A stretch of 64,000 nucleotides of DNA from Proteobacteria bacterium ST_bin14 (GTDB taxonomy: Bacteria > Pseudomonadota > Alphaproteobacteria > Sphingomonadales > Sphingomonadaceae), in the NCBI GenBank assembly GCA_002083655.1, contig MSXR01000018.1, positions 18,674-82,673 of the forward strand, in the 5' to 3' direction. The position numbers and the translations under genes were made by a program. The notes beneath the pieces were generated by a model. It was not told the origin of the DNA and made no database searches. It saw only the letters and a program-made list of their open reading frames with translations. Numbering within the stretch: the first letter of the stretch is position 1; each line of letters begins with the position of its first letter. This document shows, one piece after another, positions 8,968-18,700 of the stretch.

Positions 8968-9360
8968 CTAGCGTCGCCCGCCCCCGGCAAGCGATTGCAG
9001 CGCGGGGCGGATCACCAGAAAGCGGCGGTATAGCCATTCTAGCGCCGTCAGCACCCACGCGTTGCGGGCGATCAGGCCAATCGGCCGAAGCAACGGGATG
9101 GCGCGCCACATCGCGGCAAAGGCCGCAGCGCCCGACAGCATCACGCCGTTTTCGCGCGCATGAAACCGGGCGAGCAACGCATCCCGGTCAATCGGGCACA
9201 CCGATTGCGCATCGGCCACATCGACAAAGGTGATTGCCTTTGCCCGGTCCAGCCGCCGCATCAGCGCAATTTCGCGCTGGCATAGCGGGCATCCGCCATC
9301 AAACCAGATCGTCAGTTTTTCCACGCGTCGAATTATGCAGCACGGGGCAAGCGCCGTCAC
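8968..9360 (-). CDS. DCC-family thiol-disulfide oxidoreductase (DUF393)
   Basis: The protein belongs to the DCC family, named for its thioredoxin-like motif. Here it reads IWFDGGCPLCQREI near the N-terminus, giving a CPLC redox pair. About 118-130 residues is normal. Family members are thought to act on thiols or disulfides, but no substrate is established. The start is uncertain: a GTG at 9360 has an AAGG element 5 bases upstream, while a GTG at 9324 lies much closer to the conserved first strand. It follows the serine hydrolase gene on the same strand after 27 bases. Confidence 0.82.
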   Translation of the reverse strand: MTALAPCCIIRRVEKLTIWFDGGCPLCQREIALMRRLDRAKAITFVDVADAQSVCPIDRDALLARFHARENGVMLSGAAAFAAMWRAIPLLRPIGLIARNAWVLTALEWLYRRFLVIRPALQSLAGGGRR

Positions 9361-9387
9361 GCTGGCCTTAAGCCGGTGTCGCGGGCG

Positions 9388-10458
9388 TTACCGTGACAGC
9401 GATGCCGCCACGTCGCCCATCCTGTCGATCACCGGGCGACGCTTGCCATCCTGCGTTTTACCCAGCCGGACCAGCACATAGCGGTGCGGCTTGCCGTCTG
9501 CCCCCTGGCCATCAAACGCCATCACATATTGCCCAAGATGGCCGTTCATCGACACCAAAGAGGGCACACCCTTTTCGGGGAAAAGCGACGGACTGCCATC
9601 GGGCGCGCCGGGGCGGTTGAGCCATAACTGCCCGCCATATTCAGGATCGGTGGGGGAGGATGTTTTCATGAATGCCAGCCATTCCGGCGCAATCACCTGC
9701 GTCCCGTCAGGCGCCTTGCCCTCATGCAGCAACCCGCCGAGCCGCCCGAAATCATCAAGGGACATATGGATCAGCGACCCGCCAATCTGCGTGCCAGCCC
9801 CGTCAAATTCGGGAAAGGCGGTGGTGATGCCAACCGGGGTAAACAACCGGGCATATTCGAAATCGCGATAGGTTTGTGCCCGAACGCGCGGATCGCGGCT
9901 TTGCGTCAGCGCGCGGGTGATGATTTCGGACAGGATGATCGTGGTGAGCGAGCTATATTCAAACTTCTCGCCGGGCTTTGCCTCCAGCGGCTGGGCGATG
10001 GCGCGCGCCGCCATGTCTTGCGTACCGTTTACGAACAGCACCTGGTTGGTGTCCGATTTCTCCACCGGCTGACCTTCTTCGGTATGTTCCAGCCCGGATG
10101 CCATGTTGAGCAATTGCCGCAGCGTGATCGCCCCGCGCGGATCGCCCGGTTTGCGCCACTCGGCAATTGGGGCGGGCGCATCGAGCTGCAATTTGCCGTC
10201 AGCGACCAGTTCACCCACCAGCATCGCGGTGATTGATTTGGCCATCGACCAGCTGATGAAGCGATTGGCATCAGAATAGCCCGCACCATAATGTTTCGCG
10301 ATGACGCGGCCATCCTCGATCAGAATGGCGGCCCGCGCCTCTGCCTGGTCGGCGGCGAACAGCGGCTTCAGCGGCCCGGCATCATCGGCTGGCGCCACCC
10401 CGCTGCTGGTGAGCATCAGGCCGGCTGCCCCGGCCATAACTAGGCTTTTTATTTTCAT
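9388..10458 (-). CDS. Serine hydrolase, beta-lactamase/class C esterase family
   Basis: This is a 356-residue exported enzyme of the penicillin-binding-protein/beta-lactamase fold. Residues 1-24 form a signal peptide. The nucleophile motif SMAK is at 71-74, the second-box YSS at 169-171, and a C-terminal HLG motif takes the place of KTG. Family members are esterases, D-amino-peptidases or beta-lactamases; the HLG box argues for an esterase or 6-aminohexanoate hydrolase-like activity more than classic beta-lactamase activity. It is transcribed away from the small membrane protein at 10483, with 24 bases between the two starts. Confidence 0.88.
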   Translation of the reverse strand: MKIKSLVMAGAAGLMLTSSGVAPADDAGPLKPLFAADQAEARAAILIEDGRVIAKHYGAGYSDANRFISWSMAKSITAMLVGELVADGKLQLDAPAPIAEWRKPGDPRGAITLRQLLNMASGLEHTEEGQPVEKSDTNQVLFVNGTQDMAARAIAQPLEAKPGEKFEYSSLTTIILSEIITRALTQSRDPRVRAQTYRDFEYARLFTPVGITTAFPEFDGAGTQIGGSLIHMSLDDFGRLGGLLHEGKAPDGTQVIAPEWLAFMKTSSPTDPEYGGQLWLNRPGAPDGSPSLFPEKGVPSLVSMNGHLGQYVMAFDGQGADGKPHRYVLVRLGKTQDGKRRPVIDRMGDVAASLSR

Positions 10459-10482
10459 GAACGCAGTCTACGCTTGGGCGAC

Positions 10483-10809
10483 ATGAACGCAAGACGCCTC
10501 ATCCTTCCTGTCGGTTTGATCGTGATTGCTGCGCTGGCGCTGGCCGCGTGGCTGTATGTCCGGTCGTTGACCCCGCAGCTTCAGCTTGGCGTGGGCTATG
10601 GTGCGCGGGTGGCGTGCGCCTGCCGCTATATCGGCAATCGGCCGCTGGGCAGTTGCTACAAGGATTTTGAACCGGGGATGGAGCCCATCAAGCTCAGCGA
10701 TGATCCCGCGACCAAAACGGTAACGGCATCAGTGCCGCTGATCGCCAGCCGGTCGGTGCGGTTTGATCCGCTGCTCGGTTGCCAGCCGACGCCATTGGCC
10801 AAGCCTTAA
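10483..10809 (+). CDS. Membrane-anchored small protein of unknown function
   Basis: I do not recognise this 108-residue protein. An N-terminal transmembrane segment (about residues 5-25) is followed by a short extracytoplasmic domain with cysteines at CACRY, GSCYKDF and LGCQP, which could form disulfides. It is divergent from the serine hydrolase and may share its promoter region. The stop codon lies inside the first unit of the 15-bp repeat array that separates it from mnmA. A TTG nine bases upstream is possible, but the ATG is the better start. Confidence 0.6.
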   Translation: MNARRLILPVGLIVIAALALAAWLYVRSLTPQLQLGVGYGARVACACRYIGNRPLGSCYKDFEPGMEPIKLSDDPATKTVTASVPLIASRSVRFDPLLGCQPTPLAKP

Positions 10810-10909
10810 GCCGCCGCTCCTTAAGCCGCTGCCCCTTAAGCCGCTGCCCCTTAAGCCGCTGCCCCTTAAGCCGCTGCCCCTTAAGCCGCTGCCCCTTAAG
10901 CCGCTGCCA
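10805..10909. repeat. 15-bp tandem repeat array, seven units
   Basis: Seven consecutive units of CTTAAGCCGCTGCCC (first and last slightly diverged) fill the space between two convergent genes. The unit contains the palindrome CTTAAG, so it gives a TAA stop on both strands. The plus-strand gene ends in unit 1 (TAA 10807-10809) and mnmA ends in unit 7 (TAA read from 10898 to 10896). The array therefore grew out of, or was shaped by, the shared stop-codon sequence. Units of 15 bp keep frame, so every unit offers another in-frame stop. Confidence 0.95.
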
Positions 10910-12002
10910 TCGCCCGTTCGGTCTCGGCAATCCAGCCGCCGCCCAATACCCGTTCGCCTGCATAGAGCACCGCTGCCTGGCCGGGGGCGACGCCGTATTC
11001 GGGGGCGTCAAACACGAGCTGATCACCCTCAAACCGGGCAGGCACGGGCTTGGCGAGTGACCTTACCTTTGCGGTAATCGGGCCGGCATGGTCTCCGCCG
11101 ATCCAGTTAATGCCCGTCAGCCGCGCCGCGCCCACGGCCAGCGCGCGCTTTGGGCCAACAATCACGCGGCGATCAGCGGGTTCGAGGCGGATAACGTATA
11201 AAGGCTCTGGCGTGCCCCCGATTTCCAGCCCTTTGCGCTGGCCGACGGTGAAGTGGATCAGCCCGCGGTGCTGCCCCAATACCCGACCGGTTTCATCAAC
11301 AATGTCACCGCTGGTGTCGGCCTGTGGCCGTAACTTCTTGACAAGGGCGGCGTAATTGCCGTCGGGCACGAAGCAGATATCCTGACTGTCAGGCTTTGCC
11401 GCCACCCCAAGCCCGATCTCGGCTGCAATCTCGCGCACGCGCGGCTTGGCCATGCCCCCCAAAGGGAAGCGCAGATAATCAAGCTGGGCATTGGTGGTCG
11501 CGAACAGGAAATAGCTCTGGTCGCGCGCAGGATCGATTGCGCGGTGCAGTTCGGGGCCGTTTTTTCCGTCAAATCGGCGCACATAATGGCCCGTAGCGAG
11601 GCAATCTGCCCCCAAATCACGCGCTAATTTGAACAAATCGGTGAATTTTGGCCCCATATTGCACTTAATGCACGGAATTGGCGTGCGTCCGGCGAGATAT
11701 TCATCGGCGAAATCGTCAATCACCTGGTCGCGAAAGCTGCTTTCGTGATCGAACACATAATGGGCAATGCCCAGCCGGTCGCACACTGCCCTTGCATCGC
11801 GGATGTCGCGCCCCGCACAGCAACTGCCCGCGCGCCCCACTGCTTCCCCGTGATCATAAAGCTGCAGCGTCACGCCGATCACCTCGGCGCCGGTTCGCAC
11901 GGCGAGTGCGGCGACCACCGAACTGTCCACACCGCCCGACATCGCCACCACGATTCGCTGCGCCTTTGGGTCTGCCCCCAGCTGAAACTCACCTTCCGTC
12001 AT
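10896..12002 (-). CDS. mnmA: tRNA 2-thiouridine(34) synthase MnmA
   Basis: MnmA activates U34 of the Lys, Glu and Gln tRNAs with ATP and inserts sulfur. The PP-loop SGGVDSS lies near residue 25. The two catalytic cysteines are visible in IPCIKCNMGPKF and DSQDICFVPDG. GHYVRR and the AAKPDSQD block are typical. I chose the ATG at 12002 (MTEGEFQL), giving 368 residues as in other alphaproteobacteria; the reading frame extends another 25 codons upstream without conserved sequence. The final codons and the stop fall inside the 15-bp tandem array, so the last residues (MAAA) come from the repeat unit. Confidence 0.96.
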   Translation of the reverse strand: MTEGEFQLGADPKAQRIVVAMSGGVDSSVVAALAVRTGAEVIGVTLQLYDHGEAVGRAGSCCAGRDIRDARAVCDRLGIAHYVFDHESSFRDQVIDDFADEYLAGRTPIPCIKCNMGPKFTDLFKLARDLGADCLATGHYVRRFDGKNGPELHRAIDPARDQSYFLFATTNAQLDYLRFPLGGMAKPRVREIAAEIGLGVAAKPDSQDICFVPDGNYAALVKKLRPQADTSGDIVDETGRVLGQHRGLIHFTVGQRKGLEIGGTPEPLYVIRLEPADRRVIVGPKRALAVGAARLTGINWIGGDHAGPITAKVRSLAKPVPARFEGDQLVFDAPEYGVAPGQAAVLYAGERVLGGGWIAETERAMAAA

Positions 12003-12148
12003 GCGCGCCAGATAGGGGCTCTGCGCTGCCGATGCAAAAAAACAGCAATCGGGCCAAAAGTTTCGCAAAGTTTTCAACGGGCTTTACCGGACCTTCAGAC
12101 CCGCTCGCTACACCCACCTGACCAACTAGCCCATTTTGTGAAAGTAGC

Positions 12149-12379
12149 GTGGTGGATTTAAGTTTTTCGCGGTTTGAACATGATAGCAGCGTTACCGCCC
12201 TTCCGCCTGATTTGGCGGTGCTGATGGTGGGGATTGCTGCACGACAGGCAACCAGCCTAACCGCCCTGATCGAATCGCGCAGCGCAATGCCGCTGTCCAC
12301 GCCTGTGCTGCTGCACCCAACGCATGGTGCGTTCAACCGGGCGATGGCGGCGACGATCCGCCGTTGGTGCAAAGAATAA
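12149..12379 (+). CDS. Hypothetical small protein
   Basis: This is a 76-codon reading frame with a GTG start and no family I recognise. It is weakly hydrophobic in the middle and ends in a basic stretch (RAMAATIRRWCKE). It lies between mnmA, which points away, and sciP, which follows 96 bases later on the same strand. It may equally be untranslated leader. Codon-position GC preference looks compatible with coding but cannot be measured here. Confidence 0.35.
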   Translation: MVDLSFSRFEHDSSVTALPPDLAVLMVGIAARQATSLTALIESRSAMPLSTPVLLHPTHGAFNRAMAATIRRWCKE

Positions 12380-12475
12380 ACGCGCTGTTTACCGCGCCGT
12401 TTCAGTCGCTGTTCAAGTCCGGCTGATAATGGTCGTTATTGGAATTGAGGGGCCCCCGCCCCAATCGAGGTACGC

Positions 12476-12775
12476 ATGATCGAGAATCAGAAGATTCGAC
12501 CAGCAAAGGTAATCGGGCCACTCGGCGAGCCGTTAACGCTCGATTCGCTGCCGCCGCCGGGAACCACGCGCTGGGTTGTCCGCCGCAAGGCTGAAGTCGT
12601 CGCCGCCGTAAATGGCGGGCTGTTGACGGTGGATGAAGTGTGCCAGCGATACAGCCTGACGATGGAAGAATTTGCCGGCTGGCAACGCGCGATTGATCGA
12701 TCAGGCATGCCGGGCCTGCGCGTCACGCGAATCCAGCATTACCGCTCGCTATACGAACGCCAGCAGAAATATTGA
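12476..12775 (+). CDS. sciP: SciP-type CtrA inhibitor (DUF1153)
   Basis: This 99-residue helix-turn-helix protein matches DUF1153. In Caulobacter SciP binds the master cell-cycle regulator CtrA and blocks activation of its promoters. Conserved features are VIGPLGEPLTLDSLPPP at the N-terminus, RWVVRRKAEVVAAVNGG, and the helix-turn-helix LTVDEVCQRYSLTMEEFAGWQ, then a basic C-terminus. A GAGG element precedes the ATG. It is strong evidence for an alphaproteobacterial host. Its function here is inferred from the Caulobacter protein. Confidence 0.93.
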   Translation: MIENQKIRPAKVIGPLGEPLTLDSLPPPGTTRWVVRRKAEVVAAVNGGLLTVDEVCQRYSLTMEEFAGWQRAIDRSGMPGLRVTRIQHYRSLYERQQKY

Positions 12776-12846
12776 TCGGGAACAAACCACCGGGATAACG
12801 CGTCTTTCCTCCATACATCCGCTGATCGGGTGCAAAGGAGGGTAAT

Positions 12847-13101
12847 ATGGTCGGTCTTATCGTTTGGCTCGTGGTTGGCGGCGTTGTGGGCTGGCTTGCC
12901 AGCATGGTGATGCGCACCGATGGGCAGCAGGGCATGCTGCTCAACATCATTGTCGGGATTATCGGTTCGGTAATTGCGTCGTTTCTGTTCGGCGGCGGCA
13001 TCAACCAGGTGATCACCGTCACCACATTTGTTTATTCCCTGATCGGCGCGATCATTTTGCTCGCACTGGTCAATTTGGTTCGTCGCGGTTCGGTCCGCTA
13101 A
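12847..13101 (+). CDS. GlsB/YeaQ/YmgE family stress-associated membrane protein
   Basis: This 84-residue protein has three hydrophobic segments and the family pattern GLIVWLVVGGVVGWLAS, a glycine-rich middle (NIIVGIIGSVIASFLFGG) and a final hydrophobic helix. Members are small inner-membrane proteins linked to stress responses, with no known activity. A strong AAAGGAGG ribosome site precedes the ATG. A clear intrinsic terminator follows at 13137. A paralogue on the other strand at 14076 suggests a local duplication or shared role. Confidence 0.9.
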   Translation: MVGLIVWLVVGGVVGWLASMVMRTDGQQGMLLNIIVGIIGSVIASFLFGGGINQVITVTTFVYSLIGAIILLALVNLVRRGSVR

Positions 13102-13136
13102 ATCGGATCGTTCGCCCTTCCCCAAACTCCCTATTT

Positions 13137-13172
13137 GGGCCGCCCGGATGCACGCCGGGCGGCCCTTTTTTT
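13137..13172 (+). terminator. Intrinsic terminator after the GlsB-family gene
   Basis: A perfect 11-bp stem (GGGCCGCCCGG with CCGGGCGGCCC), a 7-base loop and seven T residues lie 36 bases after the stop codon. The SIMPL gene on the other strand ends two bases later, so the hairpin separates the two convergent genes. Confidence 0.93.
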
Positions 13173-13173
13173 G

Positions 13174-13908
13174 CTATTTGAGCAGGAAGCGGACGGAGAT
13201 CGTCGCGGTGATGCGGGTTTCGCCGGGCACGATCGCCGTTGATGCCGCGGAATCCTTGGCACGGGCGAACAACATGGGTTCGGGCGCGCCGGATTGATCG
13301 GCCCCCTCGCTGATCGACACGATTCGGCTAACCGTAAGCCCGGCGGCGCGGGCATAGAGAATTGCCCGGTTGCGCGCGCGCTTGACCGCATCGATGCGGG
13401 CTTCGTCGAGCGCTGCATCAGGCGCTGCCAGCGACAGCGTTGGCCCCTCTATCTGATTCGCGCCTTGGGCGACCAGCACGTCGAGCACCGCGCCGCTGGC
13501 ATTCACATCGCGAAACCGGATCGAGACCATATTGGTCGCCTGATACCCCGTGATTGCGGGCGGTTGATTTTCCGCATAGCGATATTGCGGGCTGAGCGTG
13601 GCCGACGTCGTCATGATGTCGCGCGGGGCAATCCCGGCCCGTTTCAATGCGGCAAGCACGCCCGCCATACGCCGGGCATTTTCGGCCAGCGCCGCGGCCG
13701 CAGTCGATGCCTGGGTGACGACGCCGCTGCGGATCGTGGCCAGATCGGGCACGCGGGTTGATTCGCCCGTCGCGACCACATCCAATATGGTGCCATCTGC
13801 CAGAGCAGCGGTTGGAGCTGGGGCCGATAGCGGCACCGGCGCCTGCTGGGCCGCCAGCGGCGCCAGTGGCACAGTCGCGGCGATCGCTGCCAGAATCACA
13901 AGACGCAT
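13174..13908 (-). CDS. SIMPL domain (DUF541) exported protein
   Basis: This is a 244-residue periplasmic protein with a signal peptide (cleavage expected near AAQQA, about residue 20) and the SIMPL domain. Family marks are VVATGESTRVPDLATI, DIMTTSATLSPQYRY, the NMVSIRFRD region and VKRARNRAILYARAAG. The cellular role of the domain is not settled; E. coli YggE is linked to oxidative stress. Three ATG codons stand in a row. The third (13908) is best spaced from the GGGAG element, so I start there. Confidence 0.9.
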   Translation of the reverse strand: MRLVILAAIAATVPLAPLAAQQAPVPLSAPAPTAALADGTILDVVATGESTRVPDLATIRSGVVTQASTAAAALAENARRMAGVLAALKRAGIAPRDIMTTSATLSPQYRYAENQPPAITGYQATNMVSIRFRDVNASGAVLDVLVAQGANQIEGPTLSLAAPDAALDEARIDAVKRARNRAILYARAAGLTVSRIVSISEGADQSGAPEPMLFARAKDSAASTAIVPGETRITATISVRFLLK

Positions 13909-13993
13909 CATCATTCTCCCATCAGCAACCGAATCGATTGCGTATGTGATGTCTATGACAAGCGCGCCGAAACGCTGGCTGAACGAAAACGCC

Positions 13994-14058
13994 AGTGCCG
14001 ACTATCAGGGCCGACTATCAGTGCCGGCTAGCGGCGCCGACTAGCAGTACCGACTAAC
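13994..14058. repeat. 13-bp degenerate tandem repeat, five units
   Basis: Five head-to-tail units with consensus AGTGCCGACTAKC fill most of the space between the SIMPL gene and the second GlsB-family gene. Units 1 and 2 are nearly identical and units 3-5 have two or three changes each. No gene runs through them. Read on the minus strand, each unit follows the stop of the upstream GlsB gene. Confidence 0.85.
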
Positions 14059-14075
14059 AGTGATCCCGAATGAGG

Positions 14076-14342
14076 TCAGCGCGCGCGCTTGGTAACAACG
14101 ATTCGGTACAAAACCAGCAGCACGATCGCCCCACCGGTCGCCGCAGCATAGCTTTGCCACCCAGTGGTGATCTGCCAACCCATTGATTGCGAAACAAAAC
14201 CTGCCAGCAGCGCGCCGGCGATGCCAATCAGAATGGTGACGATGAAGCCGCCGGGATCCTTGCCGGGGAGAATGATCTTGCCGAGTACGCCGGCCACCAA
14301 GCCGATGAGAATCCACCCAAAAAAGCTGTTTTGTAAAAGCAT
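14076..14342 (-). CDS. GlsB/YeaQ/YmgE family membrane protein, second copy
   Basis: This 88-residue protein has the family layout: SFFGWILIGLVAGVLGKIILPG, the PGGFIVTILIGIAGALLAGF segment and a last hydrophobic helix ending in basic residues. It keeps the glycines of the family better than the copy at 12847. The ATG at 14342 has a GGGGAGAAG ribosome site 5 bases upstream; the open frame continues further without conserved sequence. The 13-bp repeat array follows its stop. Confidence 0.9.
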   Translation of the reverse strand: MLLQNSFFGWILIGLVAGVLGKIILPGKDPGGFIVTILIGIAGALLAGFVSQSMGWQITTGWQSYAAATGGAIVLLVLYRIVVTKRAR

Positions 14343-14590
14343 CGCACTTCTCCCCCACCACATCACGTTGCAGCCTAATGGTAAATCGCCTGCGTCGGGA
14401 CGTGTTGCAACCTATTCTTGGCAGAATCGCACATTTAATGGTCGGGTCCGGGTCGTGCCACGGCTTGCGGACGCACCGGAAAAACGCCAAAGGCCAGCGA
14501 TAAAACACCCGCTTGAGATCGGTGCTGTATTCAGCTAATACAGCAACTCGAAACGAAGCGGCATCAAGCCGATACACGAGAGCGAACCAA

Positions 14591-15784
14591 ATGAATTACG
14601 AACCCGGTACGATTGGTAATGATGGTCGGCTGGCCTATTCGGGTGACCGTAGCGGCGCCGGGCCGCGGCGGCTGTGGATCATTGTGCTTGTCGTGGTCGC
14701 CGTCGTGATCGGGCTGATCTATTTCATGTCTTCAGGCAGCGCTGATAAAAAGGCGGCTGAGGCAGCAGCGGCTTCACCAAAAAATGCGCAGGTACCCACG
14801 GTAACCGTGGAAATTCCTGGTCGCCAGCAAGTGACCCGGTTTGTTTCGGCAACCGGCACGATCGCGGCGAAAATCGACATGCCGGTCGGCGTTGCGGGTG
14901 AAGGTGGCCTGGTAACCAACGTACTGGTTCAGCCGGGCCAATGGGTTCGCGCTGGGCAGGTGCTGGCCACGATTGACCGTTCCGTCCAGTTGCAGACCGG
15001 CGCTTCGCTTGCGGCGCAGATTAACGTCTCGCGTTCCGACGCGCGGCTCGCCCAGGCCGAACTTGATCGGGCTGCCGCCCTTGTGGCGCGCGGGTTTATC
15101 TCAAAAGCCGATCTTGATCGGCGCACCGCAACCCGTGATGCCGCCAATGCGCGCGTCACCGTGGCACAGGCACAATTGGCGGAAGCCAATGCGCGCACGG
15201 GCCGGCTGAACATCCGTGCGCCCGCCGCCGGGCTGGTGCTGACCCGCAATGTGGAGCCGGGTCAGATCGTCAGTGCCGGATCGGGCACGCTGTTCCGGCT
15301 GGCCAAGGGTGGCGAGCTGGAGCTGCGCGCCGCGCTGAGTGATGCGGATATGAGCGCCGTCAGCGTTGGTGTGTCGGCGCAGGTAACCCCCGTTGGCAGC
15401 GACCGCAGCTTTGCCGGGCGCATCTGGCAGGTATCCCCCGTCATCGATCCGCAAACGCGCCAGGGCATCGCGAAAATCGCGCTTGGCTATAATGCGGCGC
15501 TGCGCCCGGGCGGCTTTGCCGCGGCAAACATCGCCAGCGGCACCAGCCAGGTGCCCTTGCTGCCCCAGTCCGCAGTGCAGAGCGACGCGAAGGGCAACTA
15601 TGTTTATGTCATCAACACCAACAATGAAGTGGTGCGGCAGGCGATCAAGGTCGGTCAGGTTTCCGATGCTGGCGTGGCCATTTCTGAAGGGCTTGCCGGC
15701 ACAGAACGCGTGGTCGTTTCCGCTGGCGCGTTCCTGAATCCGGGGCAGAAGGTGGCGCCGGTCACCCAGAAGAAGCAGGGCTGA
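14591..15784 (+). CDS. Efflux RND transporter periplasmic adaptor subunit
   Basis: This 397-residue membrane-fusion protein of the HlyD/AcrA class links an RND pump to an outer-membrane channel. It has a cytoplasmic N-terminus of about 27 residues, one membrane anchor (about 28-48), a lipoyl half motif (PVGVAGEGGLVTNVLVQPGQWVRAGQ region), an alpha-hairpin rich in Ala and Arg, the second lipoyl half and beta-barrel domains. The ATG at 14591 (MNYEPGT) is used because upstream codons carry no conserved sequence. Four bases separate it from the pump gene, so they are one operon. No regulator gene lies next to it. Confidence 0.93.
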   Translation: MNYEPGTIGNDGRLAYSGDRSGAGPRRLWIIVLVVVAVVIGLIYFMSSGSADKKAAEAAAASPKNAQVPTVTVEIPGRQQVTRFVSATGTIAAKIDMPVGVAGEGGLVTNVLVQPGQWVRAGQVLATIDRSVQLQTGASLAAQINVSRSDARLAQAELDRAAALVARGFISKADLDRRTATRDAANARVTVAQAQLAEANARTGRLNIRAPAAGLVLTRNVEPGQIVSAGSGTLFRLAKGGELELRAALSDADMSAVSVGVSAQVTPVGSDRSFAGRIWQVSPVIDPQTRQGIAKIALGYNAALRPGGFAAANIASGTSQVPLLPQSAVQSDAKGNYVYVINTNNEVVRQAIKVGQVSDAGVAISEGLAGTERVVVSAGAFLNPGQKVAPVTQKKQG

Positions 15785-15788
15785 TCAC

Positions 15789-18700
15789 ATGGGTTTTCGC
15801 AACATATCTGCCTGGTCGATTCGCAACCCGGTACCGCCGATTGTCCTGTTCATTGCGCTGCTGGTCCTGGGGATTGGCAGCTTTTTGACGATGGACGTCA
15901 ATAACGATCCCGATGTCGATTTTCCGGCAGCGCAGATACAGGTCTCACAGCCGGGCGCCGCCCCCACCGAGATTGAGACGCAGATTACCCAGCGAATCGA
16001 ATCAGCGGTCCGCAGCATCAATGGCGTCGACGAAATCAATTCGAACGTTAGCGAAGGCTCCAGCTCTACCTTCGTCCAGTTTACGATTGGCACGCCCATT
16101 GATCGCGCCGTCAACGATGTGCGCAATGCGGTTGACCAGATCCGCAGCAGCCTGCCCGACGGCATTTTGGAGCCACAGGTATCGCGCGTCGACATCGGCG
16201 GCGATGCCATCGCCTATATATCGGCGTCGACCACGGACATGACGCTGGAGGAGCTGAGCTGGTATGTCGACGATACCGTGTCAAAACAGCTGCTGGCAGT
16301 GCCGGGGCTTGCCGCGGTCACCCGCAATGGCGGTGTTAATCGCGAAATCCGGGTTATTCTTGATCCCGTAAAGCTCCAGTCACGCGGGCTGACGGCAGTG
16401 CAGGTGAACCAGCAACTGCGCCAGACCAACCTGAACGCTGCGGGCGGTCGCGCGCAGATTGCCGGGTCCGAACAGTCTGTCCGGGTGATCGGCAATGCGC
16501 GCACCGCACTGAAGCTGGGCGATACCGAAATTGCGGTCGGCGGTGGCCAGACGGTCAAGCTGTCCGACATTGCGACCGTGCGGGACCTTTATGCTGAGCA
16601 ACGATCGCTGGCGATTCAAGATGGTCGCCAGGTGCTCGCCTTCAGCATCGAAAAGGCCAAGGGTTCATCTGACGTCACCGTTTATGATTCAGCGCAGAAA
16701 GTGATCGAGAAGCTCCAAAAAGACAATCCGAAGGTCAAATTTACCGAGCTTTTCAACAGCGTTGATTACACCAAGACGCAATATCATTCAGCGATTGAGG
16801 CGATGGTTGAAGGCGCCGTGCTCGCGGTTGTCGTCGTTTTCATCTTCCTGCGCGATTGGCGGGCGACCGTCATCTCGGCGATTGCCATTCCGCTGTCGGC
16901 CATTCCCACCTTCTGGTTCATGGACCTGATGGGCTTCACGCTGAACGGCTTGAGCCTGTTGGCGCTCAGCTTGGTGGCCGGGGTGTTGGTCGATGATGCG
17001 ATCGTGGAAATTGAAAATATCGTCCGCCATATGCGGATGGGTAAATCCGCCTATCAGGCATCCATCGACGCCGCCGACGAAATCGGCCTGGCCGTGCTGG
17101 CAACGACCATGGCAATTGTGGCGGTGTTCCTGCCGGTCGGCCTGATGCCCGGTGTTTCCGGCCAGTACTTCAAGAACTTCGGGCTGACGGTGGTTGCCGC
17201 CGTGCTGATCAGCCTTGCCGTTGCACGCCTGATCACACCGATGCTTGCAGCCTATTTCCTGAAAGCCAAGGGCAGCGCCACGCACGGTGAAGGCTGGTGG
17301 ATGGACCGGTATATGGAGGCGCTGCGCTGGTCGGTCACCCATCGCTGGAAAACCGTGGGCTTTGGTGGCCTGGCGCTGGTGGCGACCGTGATCGCGTTTG
17401 CCGGCTTCCCCGGGTTGATCAACCCGATTCCGTTGACGTTCCAGCCAACGATCAACACCGATTACAGCCGCATCCGCATTCAGCTCGCGCCGGGCTCCAC
17501 GCTCCAGCAAGCGCAGGATGTCGCCCTGCGCGCGACCGCGATCATCAAGGATGCGCCAGAGGTTAAAAACGCCTTCACCAACGTCAATGTCGGCAACGCG
17601 AGCATTTTCATCACGCTGAAACAGGATCGCAAGCGGACCAGCGTTGAATTCGAACGGGCCTATGCCCCCGAATTGTCGAAGATTGCCGATGCGCGCGTCT
17701 ATTTCCAGTCGCAGGGTGGCGGCGGCGGATCGGGTCGCGACATCACGGTCACGCTGGGCGGATCCGACCCCGCGATGCTGACCAAGGTGGCCAATGATCT
17801 GGTCAACCAGATGAACGGCGTGCCGGAACTGCGCGCACCGCGCGTTAACGGCGATTTGCAGCGGCCCGAAATCACGATCCGGCCCCGGATGGATTTGGCC
17901 GCGAATTTGGGGGTCACCACCGCCGCGCTCAGCCAGTCAATCCGGATCGCGACGCTGGGCGATATCGATCAGAATGTCGCCAAATTCTCCCTGTCGGACC
18001 GGCAGATCCCAATCCGGGTGGCACTGTCAGAAGATTCGCGCCGCAACCTTTCGACGATTGAGAATTTGCCCGTTCCCACGTCAAACGGCGGCTCTGTCCC
18101 GCTGAACGTTGTCGCTGATATCGGCTTTGGCGCTGGCCCAACCCAGATCCAGCGTTCCAACCAGATCCGCCGCATCACCGTTGGCGCAGACCTTGCGCCG
18201 GGCAAGGTGACGGGCGACGCCAATCCCAAGATTCAGGCGCTACCCGCGCTGAAGAATCTGCCCGTTGGCGTTACCCAGCTTCAGCTTGGCCAGGACAAGT
18301 GGATCGGCGAACTGCTGGTCAACTTTCTCATTGCCGTCGTCTCGGGCATTTTGCTCGTGTTTGCGGTGCTGGTGCTGCTGTACAAGCGGGTGATGCCGCC
18401 GCTGGTGAACATGGGCTCGTTGATCCTGGCACCGCTGGGCAGTGCGCTTGCCCTGCGATTGACCGGCGATGCGCTGTCGATGCCGGTGTTCATCGGGCTT
18501 TTGATGCTGCTGGGCATTGTTGCGAAAAACTCGATCCTGCTGGTCGATTTCGCGCTGGAGGAAATGGCCAAGGGCATCGATAAAACCACCGCGATCCTGG
18601 ATGCCGGGCATAAGCGCGCCCAGCCTATCGTGATGACGACGATCGCGATGGTCGCCGGCATGGTCCCGATCGCGCTGTCACTGACCGGCGATGCCAGCTT

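Noticed and set aside
10805..10909. CtrA-like TTAA boxes in the 15-bp array, near the sciP gene
   Set aside because: CtrA sites need TTAA, seven bases, TTAA; here the spacing between TTAA cores is 11 bases in every unit. The match is only in the half-site.
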